The position numbers and the translations under genes were made by a program. 64,000 nt of DNA from Quillaja saponaria (lineage: Eukaryota; Streptophyta; Magnoliopsida; Fabales; Quillajaceae), in NCBI GenBank assembly GCA_029379385.1, contig CM055613.1, positions 16,014,001 through 16,078,000 on the forward strand, written 5' to 3'. Numbering within the stretch: the stretch's first letter is position 1; each line of letters starts with the position of its first letter. This document shows positions 37,723 to 47,980 of the stretch, in pieces. The notes under the pieces are model-generated. The model made no database searches and was not told where the DNA came from. It was given only the letters and a program-made list of their open reading frames with translations.

Positions 37723-39261
37723 CTCTTCACTAGTCTTGGTTGAAGTCAGTAGATGAATGCATATTAAGACATTCTGTGATGATGGATAGAATATTCATTA
37801 TACATGTTGAATTGTAATTTGCTTTTATAAGCTTTTGGCTTGTTACTTGCACTGGATGTATCACACCAAATTCCCACAATGCAATAGAATTATATGAATG
37901 GTGATAATTTCCACTGAAATTGTATAAAACTGGTACATAGAACAAGTTTATTTTAACTTCTGTTTTTACTGCATGTTGCATTTATGTCTCACAGTTGTTT
38001 TTACTCGTGTTCCTAAATTAGTAAGGATAAACTGGTTGCTGGTGGTGAGCCTTGAATGGGGAATATTTGACTTGTATTTTGTTATATTTTGATTTGTATG
38101 AAAATAATTTAAGTGTAATGAATATATGAAGCTATAGCTTTTATCTTATGAAAAAACTTTTCTTTTGATAATTTGTCTTGTGTTTACTTGACCAAATTCA
38201 TGTAACCTTCATTGATCCTAGTGCATAAACCAACGAATGCAGTTTAGTTGAGCATTCAGCTACTGATACAACTGAGTAGGTTAGGCTGAGCATTCAGTAG
38301 CTCAACTACAATTCAGCTTAGGTTTCAACTGCAGTACAACCTGAGTATTCAACTGTAGCTTTAGTTAAGCATGCAGCTGCGAGTTCAACTGAGCATACGA
38401 CTGTGCAATCAGTTAGTACTTGGTTACAGGTAAAGGTTAGCAATTCGCTGCAGTTTAGCTATAGGTTCAGCTGTTGATCTAGCTGGGCATTATGTACTTT
38501 CACCTAAATATAAAGCTGTGTAATCTATGGATGAGCAATATAACCAAATGACCGAAAATCTAACTCAAACTTGACTGCTTTCAATTGAAACCGAAATCAC
38601 CTGCTTTGAGAAAAAAAAGAAGGGTCAGTTATAATTTATAAAAGAAATTCAGTTTTGGTTGGTTTATTTAGTTTCCTTAAACTTGAGTCTTTGATTACTG
38701 AAACCAACTAAGAGTGAAAATGCGTATTTTTTTTATTATATTATTATATAGTTTGAATCATGAGGTGGCAGTCTCTATCTAGTTTGGTTTAATTGTTGTA
38801 AAATAGATATTTTAAATTTTTTATTTCAATATTAGGTCTAAAAAAAAATTAAATTATGATATAAATTTTTATGAGAGTTTTTTTTCTTTTGTTTTTCATT
38901 ACTGGTGCTATTTAATTTTGAATAAAAAGATTTATATTTAATTTACATATAGATGATTCACACTTATTTTTCAAAGAAAATCAATATATTTTTAAAATTG
39001 GTATGTGAGAATATAATATTGTTGACACAATTGTTGAATCGATTTTATTCACTTTTTTCTTTATTGCTATTGCTATTGATTTTTTTTTTTTTTTTTTGAT
39101 ATAGATGTTTGCATGTAGTAAGATTTAATACATGCAAATGAATTTTTTTAAGAGAAATTAGAGCTTATTTAACACAATTGATGAATTTATTTTTACTTTG
39201 TTTTGATTGAATTTTTTTTCTTTAATTTATTATGGTATTGGTGTTTCTATTTCATAATTTT
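37723..39261. other. Intergenic, includes low-complexity CAACTGAG/CATTCAGCT-rich patch
   Basis: 38222-38500 is built from many irregular copies of short words such as CATTCAGCT, CAACTGAG and TTCAGCTG in both orientations, with no fixed period. No gene seen. 38560-38720 resembles the GGTTTGGTTGG-type ends common in plant repeats. Confidence 0.5.
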
Positions 39262-39619
39262 AATTAAAATTTAATGCATGCTTATGTTTTTTATGAGGTA
39301 ATGTAATAAACAAATGGGTTATCAAATTGGTTATTGATTTCTTATTTCATTTAAGATGTTAACTGATTCAAATCCCATTATAAAAAGATGTTTCTGTATT
39401 CACAAACATGTTGGCTGATGTGCCAAAATACTTGGTGAATAATTAAAATTGAATGCATGCTTATGTTTTTTATGAGGTAATGTAATAAACAAGTGAGTTA
39501 TCAAATTGGTTATTGATTTCTTATTTCATTTAAGATGTTAACGGTTCAAATCCCATTATAAAAAGATGTTTATGTATTCATAAACATGTTGGCTGATGTG
39601 TCAAAATACTTGGTGAATA
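39262..39619. repeat. Tandem duplication, 2 x 179 bp
   Basis: 39262-39440 and 39441-39619 are nearly identical: AATGCATGCTTATGTTTTTT, GAGGTAATGTAATAAACAA, CAAATTGGTTATTGATTTCT and CATGTTGGCTGATGTG all occur twice, exactly 179 bases apart, with only a handful of differences. No open frame. Confidence 0.92.
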
Positions 39620-40840
39620 ATTTTTTGATGATGTCAGCACTTCATTCAACCAATTTTTAAGTAGCAATTGTGCTATATTACTATCATTTAAGAGGTTAAA
39701 TAACTAACAATGGGTTGGCCTAACAATCATGGTTGTACTTAAGAAGAGTTTTTTTTATGAGTTATTGTTTTGCTTTCTTCACTTATCTCATCTTCTCTAC
39801 TCTTCTCATATACACAAAATCCAAGTCAACGTATTTTGGATTAAGATCTAGTAGGAAGAAGAGGTAGTCTAAAAATAAAAAATCAAGAATATACAGAGGC
39901 AAACTTGTACTTGATGAGAGAAGCTTCTTTGAAATTTTGGGTGTGCTTCAATTAAAGAGTTAGAAACATGAGAAGTAGTGACAAAAGCATAAAGCATTCA
40001 TAATTGCAGAACCCATTAACCTAAGCTACCCAAAAACCAACGATCATCTACTAAAAAAGGTTGAATGTTGCCTTTCACTTTCTTGATTTGAGGTTGAAGC
40101 AATGAATATAGGCAAACCATGTCCATCATTTCCTCCAACAATCAACATATGCCCATATATAGTGTACATAAATGAATAGTAGTATTTGTAAGGTAATTGA
40201 CTATTATGATGTGCCTGTGAATTGTACAGGCTCTCCCCTCACAAAATCCACTTAGACTTAGATTATAGTAGAAGTAGCAGTAGATTCAATTATAGCGGCT
40301 AGTGTTTAAGAGTTGGAATAAGAGCCCATCACATAATTAATGTCAAATAGTTATTTTGAGTCCCGAGCAGAATAAATCATCATTAGTATGGGCTTGAATA
40401 CCCCAACTCATGGAGTTTTCAAATCATATTTGCAATTTGATAAAGATTTCATAAATTCCGAATTGTTTTGCTAAATGGCTTTAAGTTTTGTCCCAAAGTT
40501 ATTTGCAAACCAATAATTGGTCATCATTTCAAATTTTCAATAAATTTACAAAATTCACATATTGTTTGCAGTCTTTACAGAAATATGTAACTTTATTCAA
40601 AAGATAATAATAGAGAAATTAAACCTAGAACTAGAAAATTCTAGTGGACTATGGATGTCGACTTACATAAAACTATGGAAAGAGTTCATACTAACTGTGA
40701 GTAGAGTGGTAGTGATGAAATGAGCTCATAGGGACACAATAGTAAGTTATCGTTCTCACAGGAAAAAAAACTATATCCTTATGTATGACTCTCAAACAAG
40801 GAATTGAAATTCTTTTTCATCGAAATGGACAAATTATTTT
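39620..40840. other. Intergenic, no gene seen
   Basis: Left flank of the Ty3/gypsy insertion. AT-rich. The frames are short and unrecognised. Confidence 0.5.
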
Positions 40841-40845
40841 CGTTT

Positions 40846-41240
40846 TGATATGGATCAAACGGATACGTGGGTTCGGGTTATAAGAATATAGGCTGAGAAA
40901 CAAATACACCCATATCCAAGACACCACGTTTTAGTTATAATTCGTTAATGAAGTAGTTAGAATTTGTTAATCTGTTAATCAGTTTGCATTAAGTTGTTGC
41001 AACGGCTTCTCCCTTCCTTAAACAATCATTCCCTCTTAATCCTTAGGATTAGTTAAATAATGTAATCTGTAATCACTTATTATGCTTTTGATGAATGGAA
41101 CTGCCATTTGCCAAAGTCTCTCTCTCTCTCTCATTCTCTCTTCTCTTAATTCTCTCTGCTAATCCTTGAATCTACCTCAACTTTTGAAGAGTTTGTCCAC
41201 TAGTGTTACTACTCTGTGTTTGTAAGAGTTAGCCTCATCA
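40846..41240 (+). repeat. Left LTR of the Ty3/gypsy element
   Basis: 395 bp, begins TGATATGGATC and ends AGCCTCATCA. Contains a (TC)n run at 41118-41133. Aligns with 46019-46395 over its whole length and carries 18 bases near 40993 that the right LTR lacks. Confidence 0.93.
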
Positions 41241-41244
41241 ATTT

Positions 41245-41256
41245 TGGTGTCAGAGT
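41245..41256 (+). other. Primer-binding site of the Ty3/gypsy element
   Basis: TGGTGTCAGAGT, four bases after the left LTR, matches the initiator tRNA-Met complement TGGTATCAGAGC at 10 of 12 positions. Confidence 0.8.
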
Positions 41257-41276
41257 AAGTTTTTGGATTGTGAGTA

Positions 41277-42663
41277 TGGTGAACGTTAACGTTGTTACCA
41301 TGGACCAAAGATTCTTAGCTTTGGATGCGAGAATGAATACAATGGATGCCAGATTTGCTGGTATTGATGCTTCCTTAGCAGAACTGAAGGAGAGCTCAAA
41401 TCTGAAACATGTAGAGTTTAGTTGCTCATTGGTAAGCTACGAGGCAAGATTCTAGCTGTAATGGATGCCATAGCTTTGTTGTCACTAATAGTATCACCAT
41501 CAGAAAGTAGCAGGCATCAGTCACCTGCTGAAGCCAGAGAACTATACTTCTAAATCAATTCACTCATTGTCAAAATCCAAACCCACAACAGCAGCAGACA
41601 GACACAACAATGAATGACAATGGTTAAAAAGAATACTATCTGATGAAGAGAGCAACACAAGTAGAATTTACAAAGCTTGATAATGGAAACTTGAGATCTT
41701 AGATTTTCAAGAGTCAGAAGTTCTTTGAGGTGGACTAAACTCCCGAAGATATGAAGTTTAGAGTAGCAGCTATGCATTTCAGTGATAAAGTATCAGAGTG
41801 GTATCAAGGGTTCTTGGAAGAAAGAGGTATGGCGAGACCTTCATGGAATTCACTGCTTCAAGAACTATAAATTAGGTTCTAAGGTAATATCTTAACTCAG
41901 CCTGCAATTGCTCTCAAGAATTTGAAACAAGTTGCAAGTGTAGATGACTACAATAAACAATTTGAATGCTTAAAGAATATGTACTCCATGTCAAGAGAAG
42001 TCTTATTGGATCATTATTTAAGTGGTCTGAAAGAGAAAATTGTTCATGGCATAAGCCTAGTTGAGATCACTTCTCTAACTTAGGCTATGAAGCTAGCTAA
42101 AACACAAGAAAATATGCTCAATTCCACTATATATAGAAGGTTGAATCACAAAAATTATAAACCACACATTAACTCCTTCACCTCACCCTATATCATTACC
42201 TACTCCATCATCCAAGTTCCTACCTTCAGTGCCACCCAACCCAAGATATTCACAGTCTATCTAAAGCAGCTCAACAAATAGCCTTAAATCTTTTTCATCT
42301 ACCACAATCTCTAAACCTTCTTCCCTAATACAACACCAAGTTCCAACCTAACAAAGAGGGCCTCTTGTAACTATGGCAAGGCAGAAATGGAAGAAAGAAT
42401 AAGGAAAGACGTATGTTTTTATTGTAATGAGAAGTTCACTGTGGGCCACAATTGCAAGAGAGGGCATAGCATTATGACAATTACACTGGATGAAGAAGAT
42501 GAGGCTGAGGCAGGTGAGGAAATTATGGATTTTACTAAGTTCATAACAGAAGAAGGAGAAGTGGAACCTGCTATATCAATACATGCACTGACTGGAATAG
42601 GCAGTGATAGCAAGAGGTACAGAAACTTTCAGACTATGAAGGTGACTGGTCTAATAAAAAAAT
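41277..42663 (+). pseudogene. gag region (broken)
   Basis: Starts at an ATG at 41277 (MVNVNVVTMDQRF), followed by a short coiled-coil-like stretch of D/R-x-M-D-A repeats. Several stops interrupt the capsid part. A zinc-knuckle-like motif at 42414-42458 has C-x2-C-x9-C spacing (CFYCNEKFTVGHNC), with Thr where the usual His stands. A short acidic stretch follows before protease. Confidence 0.75.
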
Positions 42664-42668
42664 AAGAG

Positions 42669-42960
42669 GTTTTGATCTTGATTGATACTAGAAGCACACA
42701 TAATTTTGTGGATAGCCAGCTAGCAAAGAGGTTAAGCCTAAAAATGTAGCAAATCAAGGCTAGGGAAGTAATGGTAGCTGATGGTTCTAAATTGTGTATT
42801 GCTGCCATATGTAAACAATTACAATGGACACTGTCTCAAAACATCTTTCAAGCAGATTTCTTAGTCATGCCCTTAGGAAACTATAGTGTAGTATTAGGAG
42901 TTCAGTGGCTTTCCACTTTGAGAGATATAAGCTGGAACCTTGAGAAATTGACTAAGGAAT
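42669..42960 (+). pseudogene. Aspartic protease region (broken)
   Basis: The active-site motif reads IDTRSTHNFVD at about 42681, with Arg in place of the usual Gly after D-T, so the catalytic loop is damaged. The downstream VMPLGNYSVVLGVQWLSTL block is typical of the family. An in-frame stop separates it from gag. Confidence 0.75.
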
Positions 42961-43199
42961 TTAAGCGAAAGAATCAGTGGTTGAAGTTATGGGATCAATC
43001 AGGAATGTCTGTTAAAATAACGGAAGGAGGCAAAGCTAATATGGGAATTCCAAAGAGATATCCATGCATGTTGATACAAGTAACACCTTGGTAGAGCAAA
43101 AGTAATAAGGAGGAAACAGAAATAGCAATCTTTTCTATTGAACTAAGTGAGCCTGCAGGCAACCAGTAAGAACTAGAAGCAGTTCTTGCAAAATTTGAG

Positions 43200-44090
43200 A
43201 ATGTTTTTGCCATTCTTACTGCCTTTCCACCTATGAGATCCCTTGACCACAAAATTGTCCTTAAAGAAGGAGCAACGCCTTTTAGTCAAAGGCTAAACAT
43301 ATATGGACCAATTCAGAAAGATGTTAAGATGGTGAGGAAATTATTAGTAATCAGATAATAAGACCAAGTAGCAGTTCATTTGCATCTTTTGTAGTCTTAG
43401 TAAAAAAGAAAGATGATACTTGGAGATTTTGTGTGGACTACAAAAAAACTCAGTAACCTAACCTTGAAGAATAAATTTCTCATACCTCTCATTGAGGAGT
43501 TGCTTGATGAACTGGTAAGGGCATAATATTTTTCAAAACTAGATTTAAGAAGTGGCTACTATCAAATTAGAATAGTTGCTGCAGATATTCACATAACTGA
43601 TTTTAGAACTCATGAAGGCCTCTATGAGTTCATTGCCATGCCATTTGGCTTGACTAATGCACTTGCCACTTTTCAAGGTCATATAAACTAGATTTTTAAA
43701 CCATTACTAAGAAAATTTGTATTGGTGTTTTTTTGATGACATCTTAGTGTACAGCAAAACATGGTGTGAGCACTTATGCCACCTGAGAGCAATGTTGCAA
43801 ATCCTTAGGAATAATGTCCTATATGCTAAGAGAACCAAATGCACATTTAGGAGCTAGCATATTGACTACTTGTTGCACATCATTCAATCATTAGGGGTGG
43901 CAACTGACCCTAAGAAGATAGAAGCAATGTCATAATGGCCAATTCCAAGATCAATCAAAGAATTGAGGGGTTTTTTGGGACTAACTGATTACTACAGAAA
44001 ATTTATTAAAGATTATGGGAAAATCAACAAAAGTTTGACTGATTTACTGAAGAAAAATAATTTTCAATGGAGCTCAAAAGCAAATAAAGC
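43200..44090 (+). pseudogene. Reverse transcriptase region (broken)
   Basis: Recognisable blocks: [12 protein letters not shown] (about 43545), [13 protein letters not shown] (about 43624) and DDILVYSK (43735-43758, catalytic Asp pair). The frame is shifted at the T run at 43727-43734, just before the Asp pair, and other stops occur. [17 protein letters not shown] marks the start of the connection towards RNase H. Confidence 0.85.
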
Positions 44091-44094
44091 CTTT

Positions 44095-44510
44095 CTTTAG
44101 TTGAAGAAACTGATGACAGAAGCACCAATACTTTCCTTACCTAATTATAATGCATCATTTATTCTATAAACTGATGCTTTTTGGGCTGGTATTAGTGCAG
44201 TCCTTCTGTAGAAAGGACATTCAGTTGCTTTCCTAAGCAAAGCTTTGGGTCCAAGACATCGAAATTTGTCAAATTATGAAAAGGAATTAATGGCCATAGC
44301 ATATGTAATCACCAAGTGGAAATAATATTTGGCAGGGAGGCACTTTGTCATTAAGACAGACCATCAAGCTCTTAAGCACTTATTAGAATAAAAAGAGTGC
44401 AATAAAATGCTTCAAAAGTGGTTACATAAACTCATGGGGCTGGATTATGAGATTCAGTACAAGAAAAGGAAGAGTAATACTATGACAAATGCACTGTCAA
44501 GGATAGCTCA
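44095..44510 (+). pseudogene. RNase H region (broken)
   Basis: Blocks TDAFWAGISAVL (about 44172), LSNYEKELMAIAYVITKW (about 44269) and IKTDHQALKHLLE (about 44352) are typical of Ty3/gypsy RNase H. At least four stops interrupt it, several at positions where Gln is usual. Confidence 0.8.
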
Positions 44511-44579
44511 TGATACAGGTGATACAAAAAGCTTCTTGTTGGGCCTTATCTGTGGTGACCAAAGATTTGTTGGACAAGA

Positions 44580-45600
44580 TAGTGGTAGACTACCAAAATG
44601 ATGAAAAACTAACAAAGCTAATTGAGGAAATTAAACAAGCCAAAGGAGAGCATAGTCATTATGCACTAAACCAGAACCAATTGAGAAGAAAAGGTAAAAT
44701 AGTGGTGAGTAGCAATGCAGAAGTGAGACAGGAACTATTGGAGTTGTTTCATTCCAGCACTATAGGAGGACACTCTAGAATCCACTCTACCTTAAAAAGA
44801 CTAAGTAGCCACATATATTGGAAGGATATGCAAAGGGAGACTAGGAATTTTGTAAGGTATTACCAAGTATGTTAAAGTTTTAAAGGAGAAACTACAGCTT
44901 AGCCAGGTCTGCTACAGCTTTTATCTGTACCAAATAAGGTGTGGGAATCTGTCTCAATGGATTTCATTGAAGGACTTCCTAAGTTTGAAGGCAAAACAGT
45001 TATATGTGTTATTGTGGATAGGTTATCCAAGTTTGCACACTTCTTGGCACTGCAACATTCTTACTCAACATATACAGTAGCTCAAGTCTATATGAAGCAG
45101 GTTTATAAGTTTCATGGTTGCCCATAAGAGATCATTTCAGACAGAGATCTAGTATTCTTATCCACCTTTTGGAATGAATTATTCAGGTTACAGAAGGTAC
45201 AGCTCAAGCATTCCACTGCATACTATCCACAAATGGATGGTCAAATAGAAGTGGTCAATAGAACCTTAGAAACTTATCTAAGGTGTTTTTCTGATAATTT
45301 ACCAAAACAGTGGGTGAAATGGTTACCAATGGCTCAATATTGGTATAACAACTCTCACCACTCAACTATTAATATTACTCCATATAGAGTTATGTTCTAC
45401 TAAGACCCTCCTTCTCATGTGGTTTATAGCAAAGGAGACTCTAACAATGATTTGGTAGATAGATCACTGACTATTAGAGAAGCAATAATTCAGATGCTCA
45501 ACCAATACTTGGAGCAGGCTCATAACAGAATGGGGGTGCAAGCAAATAAACATAGGAGTGAAAGGGAATTTGAGGTGAATGATTGGGTGCATCTAAAGCT
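44580..45600 (+). pseudogene. Integrase region (broken)
   Basis: The N-terminal zinc-binding HHCC part lies around 44745-44900 (LFHSSTIGGHSRIHSTLKR ... YYQVC, then stop). The core has SMDFIEGLPKFEGKT (about 44951), IISDRDLVFLSTFW (about 45130) and the third acidic residue in GQIEVVNRTLE (about 45240), so the D-D-E triad is retained. Stops split it into several frames. Confidence 0.85.
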
Positions 45601-45639
45601 TAAGCCATACAGATAGAAATCACTTCAGAATTCTCAGTT

Positions 45640-45988
45640 TCCTAAGTTGGCTGCAAAGTACTATGATCCCTTCAAGATGTCTGCCAGAATAGGAAAAGTG
45701 GCCTATGCACTGGAACTTCCAGCTGAGTCTAAGTTACACAACGTTTTTCACGTCTCATTGCTGAAGAAACATCATGGACAGAAGGAGGTTCAGTCTCAAC
45801 TTCCAGTTTTTGATGATACTGGACATATGCTATTAGAACCCATGACAGTCTTGGATAGAAGAATAATAAAAAAAGGCAACAAACCAGTACTGCAATTGTT
45901 GGTGCAGTGGTCTAATAGTTCTCGTGAAGATTGCCCCTGGGAGGATCGCAAGATTGTCAGGAGCAAGTTTCCTCAATTCCATTCTTGA
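45640..45988 (+). pseudogene. Integrase C-terminal part with chromodomain
   Basis: Open from 45647. ELPAESKLHNVFHVSLLKK is the typical link before a chromodomain, and VLDRRIIKKGNKPVLQLLV with QWSNSSREDCPWED (about 45850-45960) matches the chromodomain fold pattern including the W-x(6)-(S/T)-W-E-like segment, here CPWED. It ends at TGA before the polypurine tract. Confidence 0.85.
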
Positions 45989-46004
45989 GGACAAGGATTC
46001 TGTT

Positions 46005-46015
46005 AAGGAAAAGGG
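46005..46015 (+). other. Polypurine tract
   Basis: AAGGAAAAGGG, three bases before the right LTR, the expected plus-strand primer site. Confidence 0.75.
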
Positions 46016-46018
46016 TAC

Positions 46019-46395
46019 TGATATAGATCAAACGGATACATGGATTTAGATTATAAGACTATAGGCTGAGAAATGAATACACCTACATTCAAGACGCTGC
46101 GTTTTAGTTATGATTCGTTAATGAAGTAGTTAGAATTTGTTAGTCTGTTAATCAGTTGGCTTCTCCCTCCCTTAAACAGTCATTCCCTCCCAATCCTTAG
46201 GATTAGTTAAATACTGTAATCTGTAATCACTCATTACGCTTTTGATGAATGGAACTGGCATTTGCGAAAGTCTCTCTCTCTCTCTCATTCTCTTTTTCTC
46301 TCAATTCTCTCTGTTAATCCTTGAATCCACCACAACTTTTGAGAGATTTGTCCACTAGCGTTACTAGTTTAGGTTTGTAGGAATTAGCCTCACCA
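46019..46395 (+). repeat. Right LTR of the Ty3/gypsy element
   Basis: 377 bp, begins TGATATAGATC and ends AGCCTCACCA. Most differences from the left LTR are transitions. Confidence 0.93.
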
Positions 46396-46593
46396 CGTTT
46401 TATATAATATTATGGAAGAGAAATACCTCATCAAAAATGAAACATAAAATTTCAGTGAAAATAAATGTTTCTATCTAACAGTATCTCAAAACCAATAATT
46501 TACCATTTTCATGAAGTTTCCATACAAGTTCACGAATCGTTTCTATTTCCAAACTAATTGAAACAATATCTTAAAATGAATTTTAGTACATTG

Positions 46594-47170
46594 CTCTCAG
46601 ATGGCTCAAGAGGAAACATAAGATGGATTAGTCCTTTAATACTTAAAAAAAAAAAAAAAAGCTTATTTACTGTTTTAAGTTTTTGAGAATTACATCAATT
46701 TTTATTTTGATCGTTCAAAACTATTTTTTCTAATAATGTATCTAATTAAGTAGAAATTCTTAAATTAGAATGGACTCTAACAAAATTAGCTAACATGTTC
46801 TTTTGGATATGATAAAAAAATAAAAAATTAAATAATAAAATTAAAAAAAAACACATGAGCATGAATTATTTCAGTCATTACAAAATTTGTTTTCTCAATT
46901 TATCGTGTTTAGAGAAAAAACTATATCTTTACTTACAACTTTCAAAATGGCTCGAGGAAACATCAAATAAGATAAAGTCATTTAAAAGGAGCATGGCTTA
47001 TTTACTATTTTAATCTATAAGAATTACAACTTTTTTGTTTTGGTCCTTGTGAAACTATTATTTTTCTAATCATGTATTTAATCAAGTAAAAATTCTTAAA
47101 CTGAGATGGAATATAGCGAAAATAGCTAATATTTATTTTTTAAGGATACAGTGAAAAAATAAACATTAAT
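46594..47170. repeat. Diverged direct repeat, two copies about 345 bp apart
   Basis: About 46594-46840 and 46940-47170 share ATGGCTC, AGGAAACAT, GCTTATTTACT.TTTTAA, TAAT.ATGTAT.TAAT.AAGTA, AAATTCTTAAA and AAAAT(T)AGCTAA in order. About 75-80% similar by eye. AT-rich, no frame. A part of it recurs to the left of the Ty3 insertion near 40765 (AAAAAACTATATC.TTA). Confidence 0.6.
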
Positions 47171-47560
47171 GTACGAAAGAAAGAGAGAAACATGAACAAT
47201 GATTCAATTTATTTTCTTAATTTTAAATAATTTTTTATTTATAAATTATAAAATTTCTTTTAGGTACTCTTAATTATATCAACACATTGTCATATTCCAC
47301 ATAAATTTAGTAGTTATGAATTAATTAAAAATTTTGATTATAAAATAAGTAAATCATAGCCAAAATAGAAAAAAATTAAATCTTAAAATTTTGATTAAAA
47401 TAATAATTTCTTAAAAATCAAAAGAAATAGGGTCTAAAATAGTAAATAAACATTATAAGATAGCACTCAAAAAAAAAAAAAAAAAAAAGCCCAAATCAAA
47501 ATCGACCTGAAACCGACTCGGGTGGGGTACATAATATGCAGTGTGCCAACGGTTTTAAAT
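47171..47560. other. AT-rich spacer before the FKBP gene
   Basis: Nothing recognisable except a poly(A) run at 47470-47487. Confidence 0.5.
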
Positions 47561-47572
47561 AACGAACTCTTG

Positions 47573-47580
47573 CCACGTGG
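47573..47580 (+). promoter_or_regulatory. G-box (CCACGTGG)
   Basis: A perfect palindrome with the CACGTG core of the plant G-box, about 400 bases before the FKBP start codon. G-boxes bind bZIP and bHLH factors, often in ABA, light or stress responses. Function here is inference. Confidence 0.55.
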
Positions 47581-47710
47581 CGCATGGCGCCATCACCTCT
47601 ACAATCTTGAAAAAATTAATGATTCCAATTTGTAAATCAGGAGTTTTTCTAGGTAACAATAACAAACAAACGTTGCGCGTGTCAAAGCCCAAACCCAGAA
47701 GAAAATATGA

Positions 47711-47728
47711 GATTTTTCTGGAACCCTC
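47711..47728 (+). promoter_or_regulatory. Heat-shock-element-like motif upstream of FKBP62
   Basis: GATttTTCtgGAAccCTC: four alternating 5-bp units, the middle two perfect (TTC, GAA) and the outer two each one base off. It lies about 80 bases before the TATA box, a typical position. Arabidopsis ROF1 and ROF2 are heat-induced, so the site fits the gene. Confidence 0.5.
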
Positions 47729-47805
47729 CTGACCTGTTTCCATTTTCGAACTCTCTAGACACTCACCTCACCTCTTTTCTACCAATCACTCCCATTCGCT
47801 CACAC

Positions 47806-47812
47806 TATAAAA
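47806..47812 (+). promoter_or_regulatory. TATA box of the FKBP gene
   Basis: TATAAAA at 47806-47812, with CCAAT at 47782-47786 just before it. This would place transcription start near 47840 and a 5' leader of about 140 bases. Confidence 0.6.
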
Positions 47813-47980
47813 TCCCAATCTCAGTGCCTCGTTTTACAGAGTCAGAAACCAAATATTCAGCATTGCTTTCATATTTTCTCTGTGTTTATCCCATTTTCTT
47901 TGCAACCAACCAAAACCCAGTACCTTTTTCAATTTATCTCTCTTTATTTGATTTGATTCATTTGATTCATTTGAATCGCC

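Larger units (their letters stand above)
40841..46400 (+). mobile_element. Full-length, inactivated Ty3/gypsy chromovirus-type LTR retrotransposon
   Basis: Element 40846-46395 (5550 bp) flanked by the exact 5-bp target duplication CGTTT (40841-40845 and 46396-46400). It has two LTRs, a tRNA-Met-type primer site, a polypurine tract, and in order gag, protease, reverse transcriptase, RNase H, integrase and a C-terminal chromodomain. Pol before integrase with this order defines Ty3/gypsy; the chromodomain marks a chromovirus. Small size and short LTRs suggest the Reina-like group (inference). The coding part is broken by many stops and at least one frameshift, so it cannot make its proteins. My hand alignment of the LTRs gives roughly 40 substitutions in about 377 positions plus an 18-base gap, so the insertion is old, several million years at usual plant rates. 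Confidence 0.95.
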
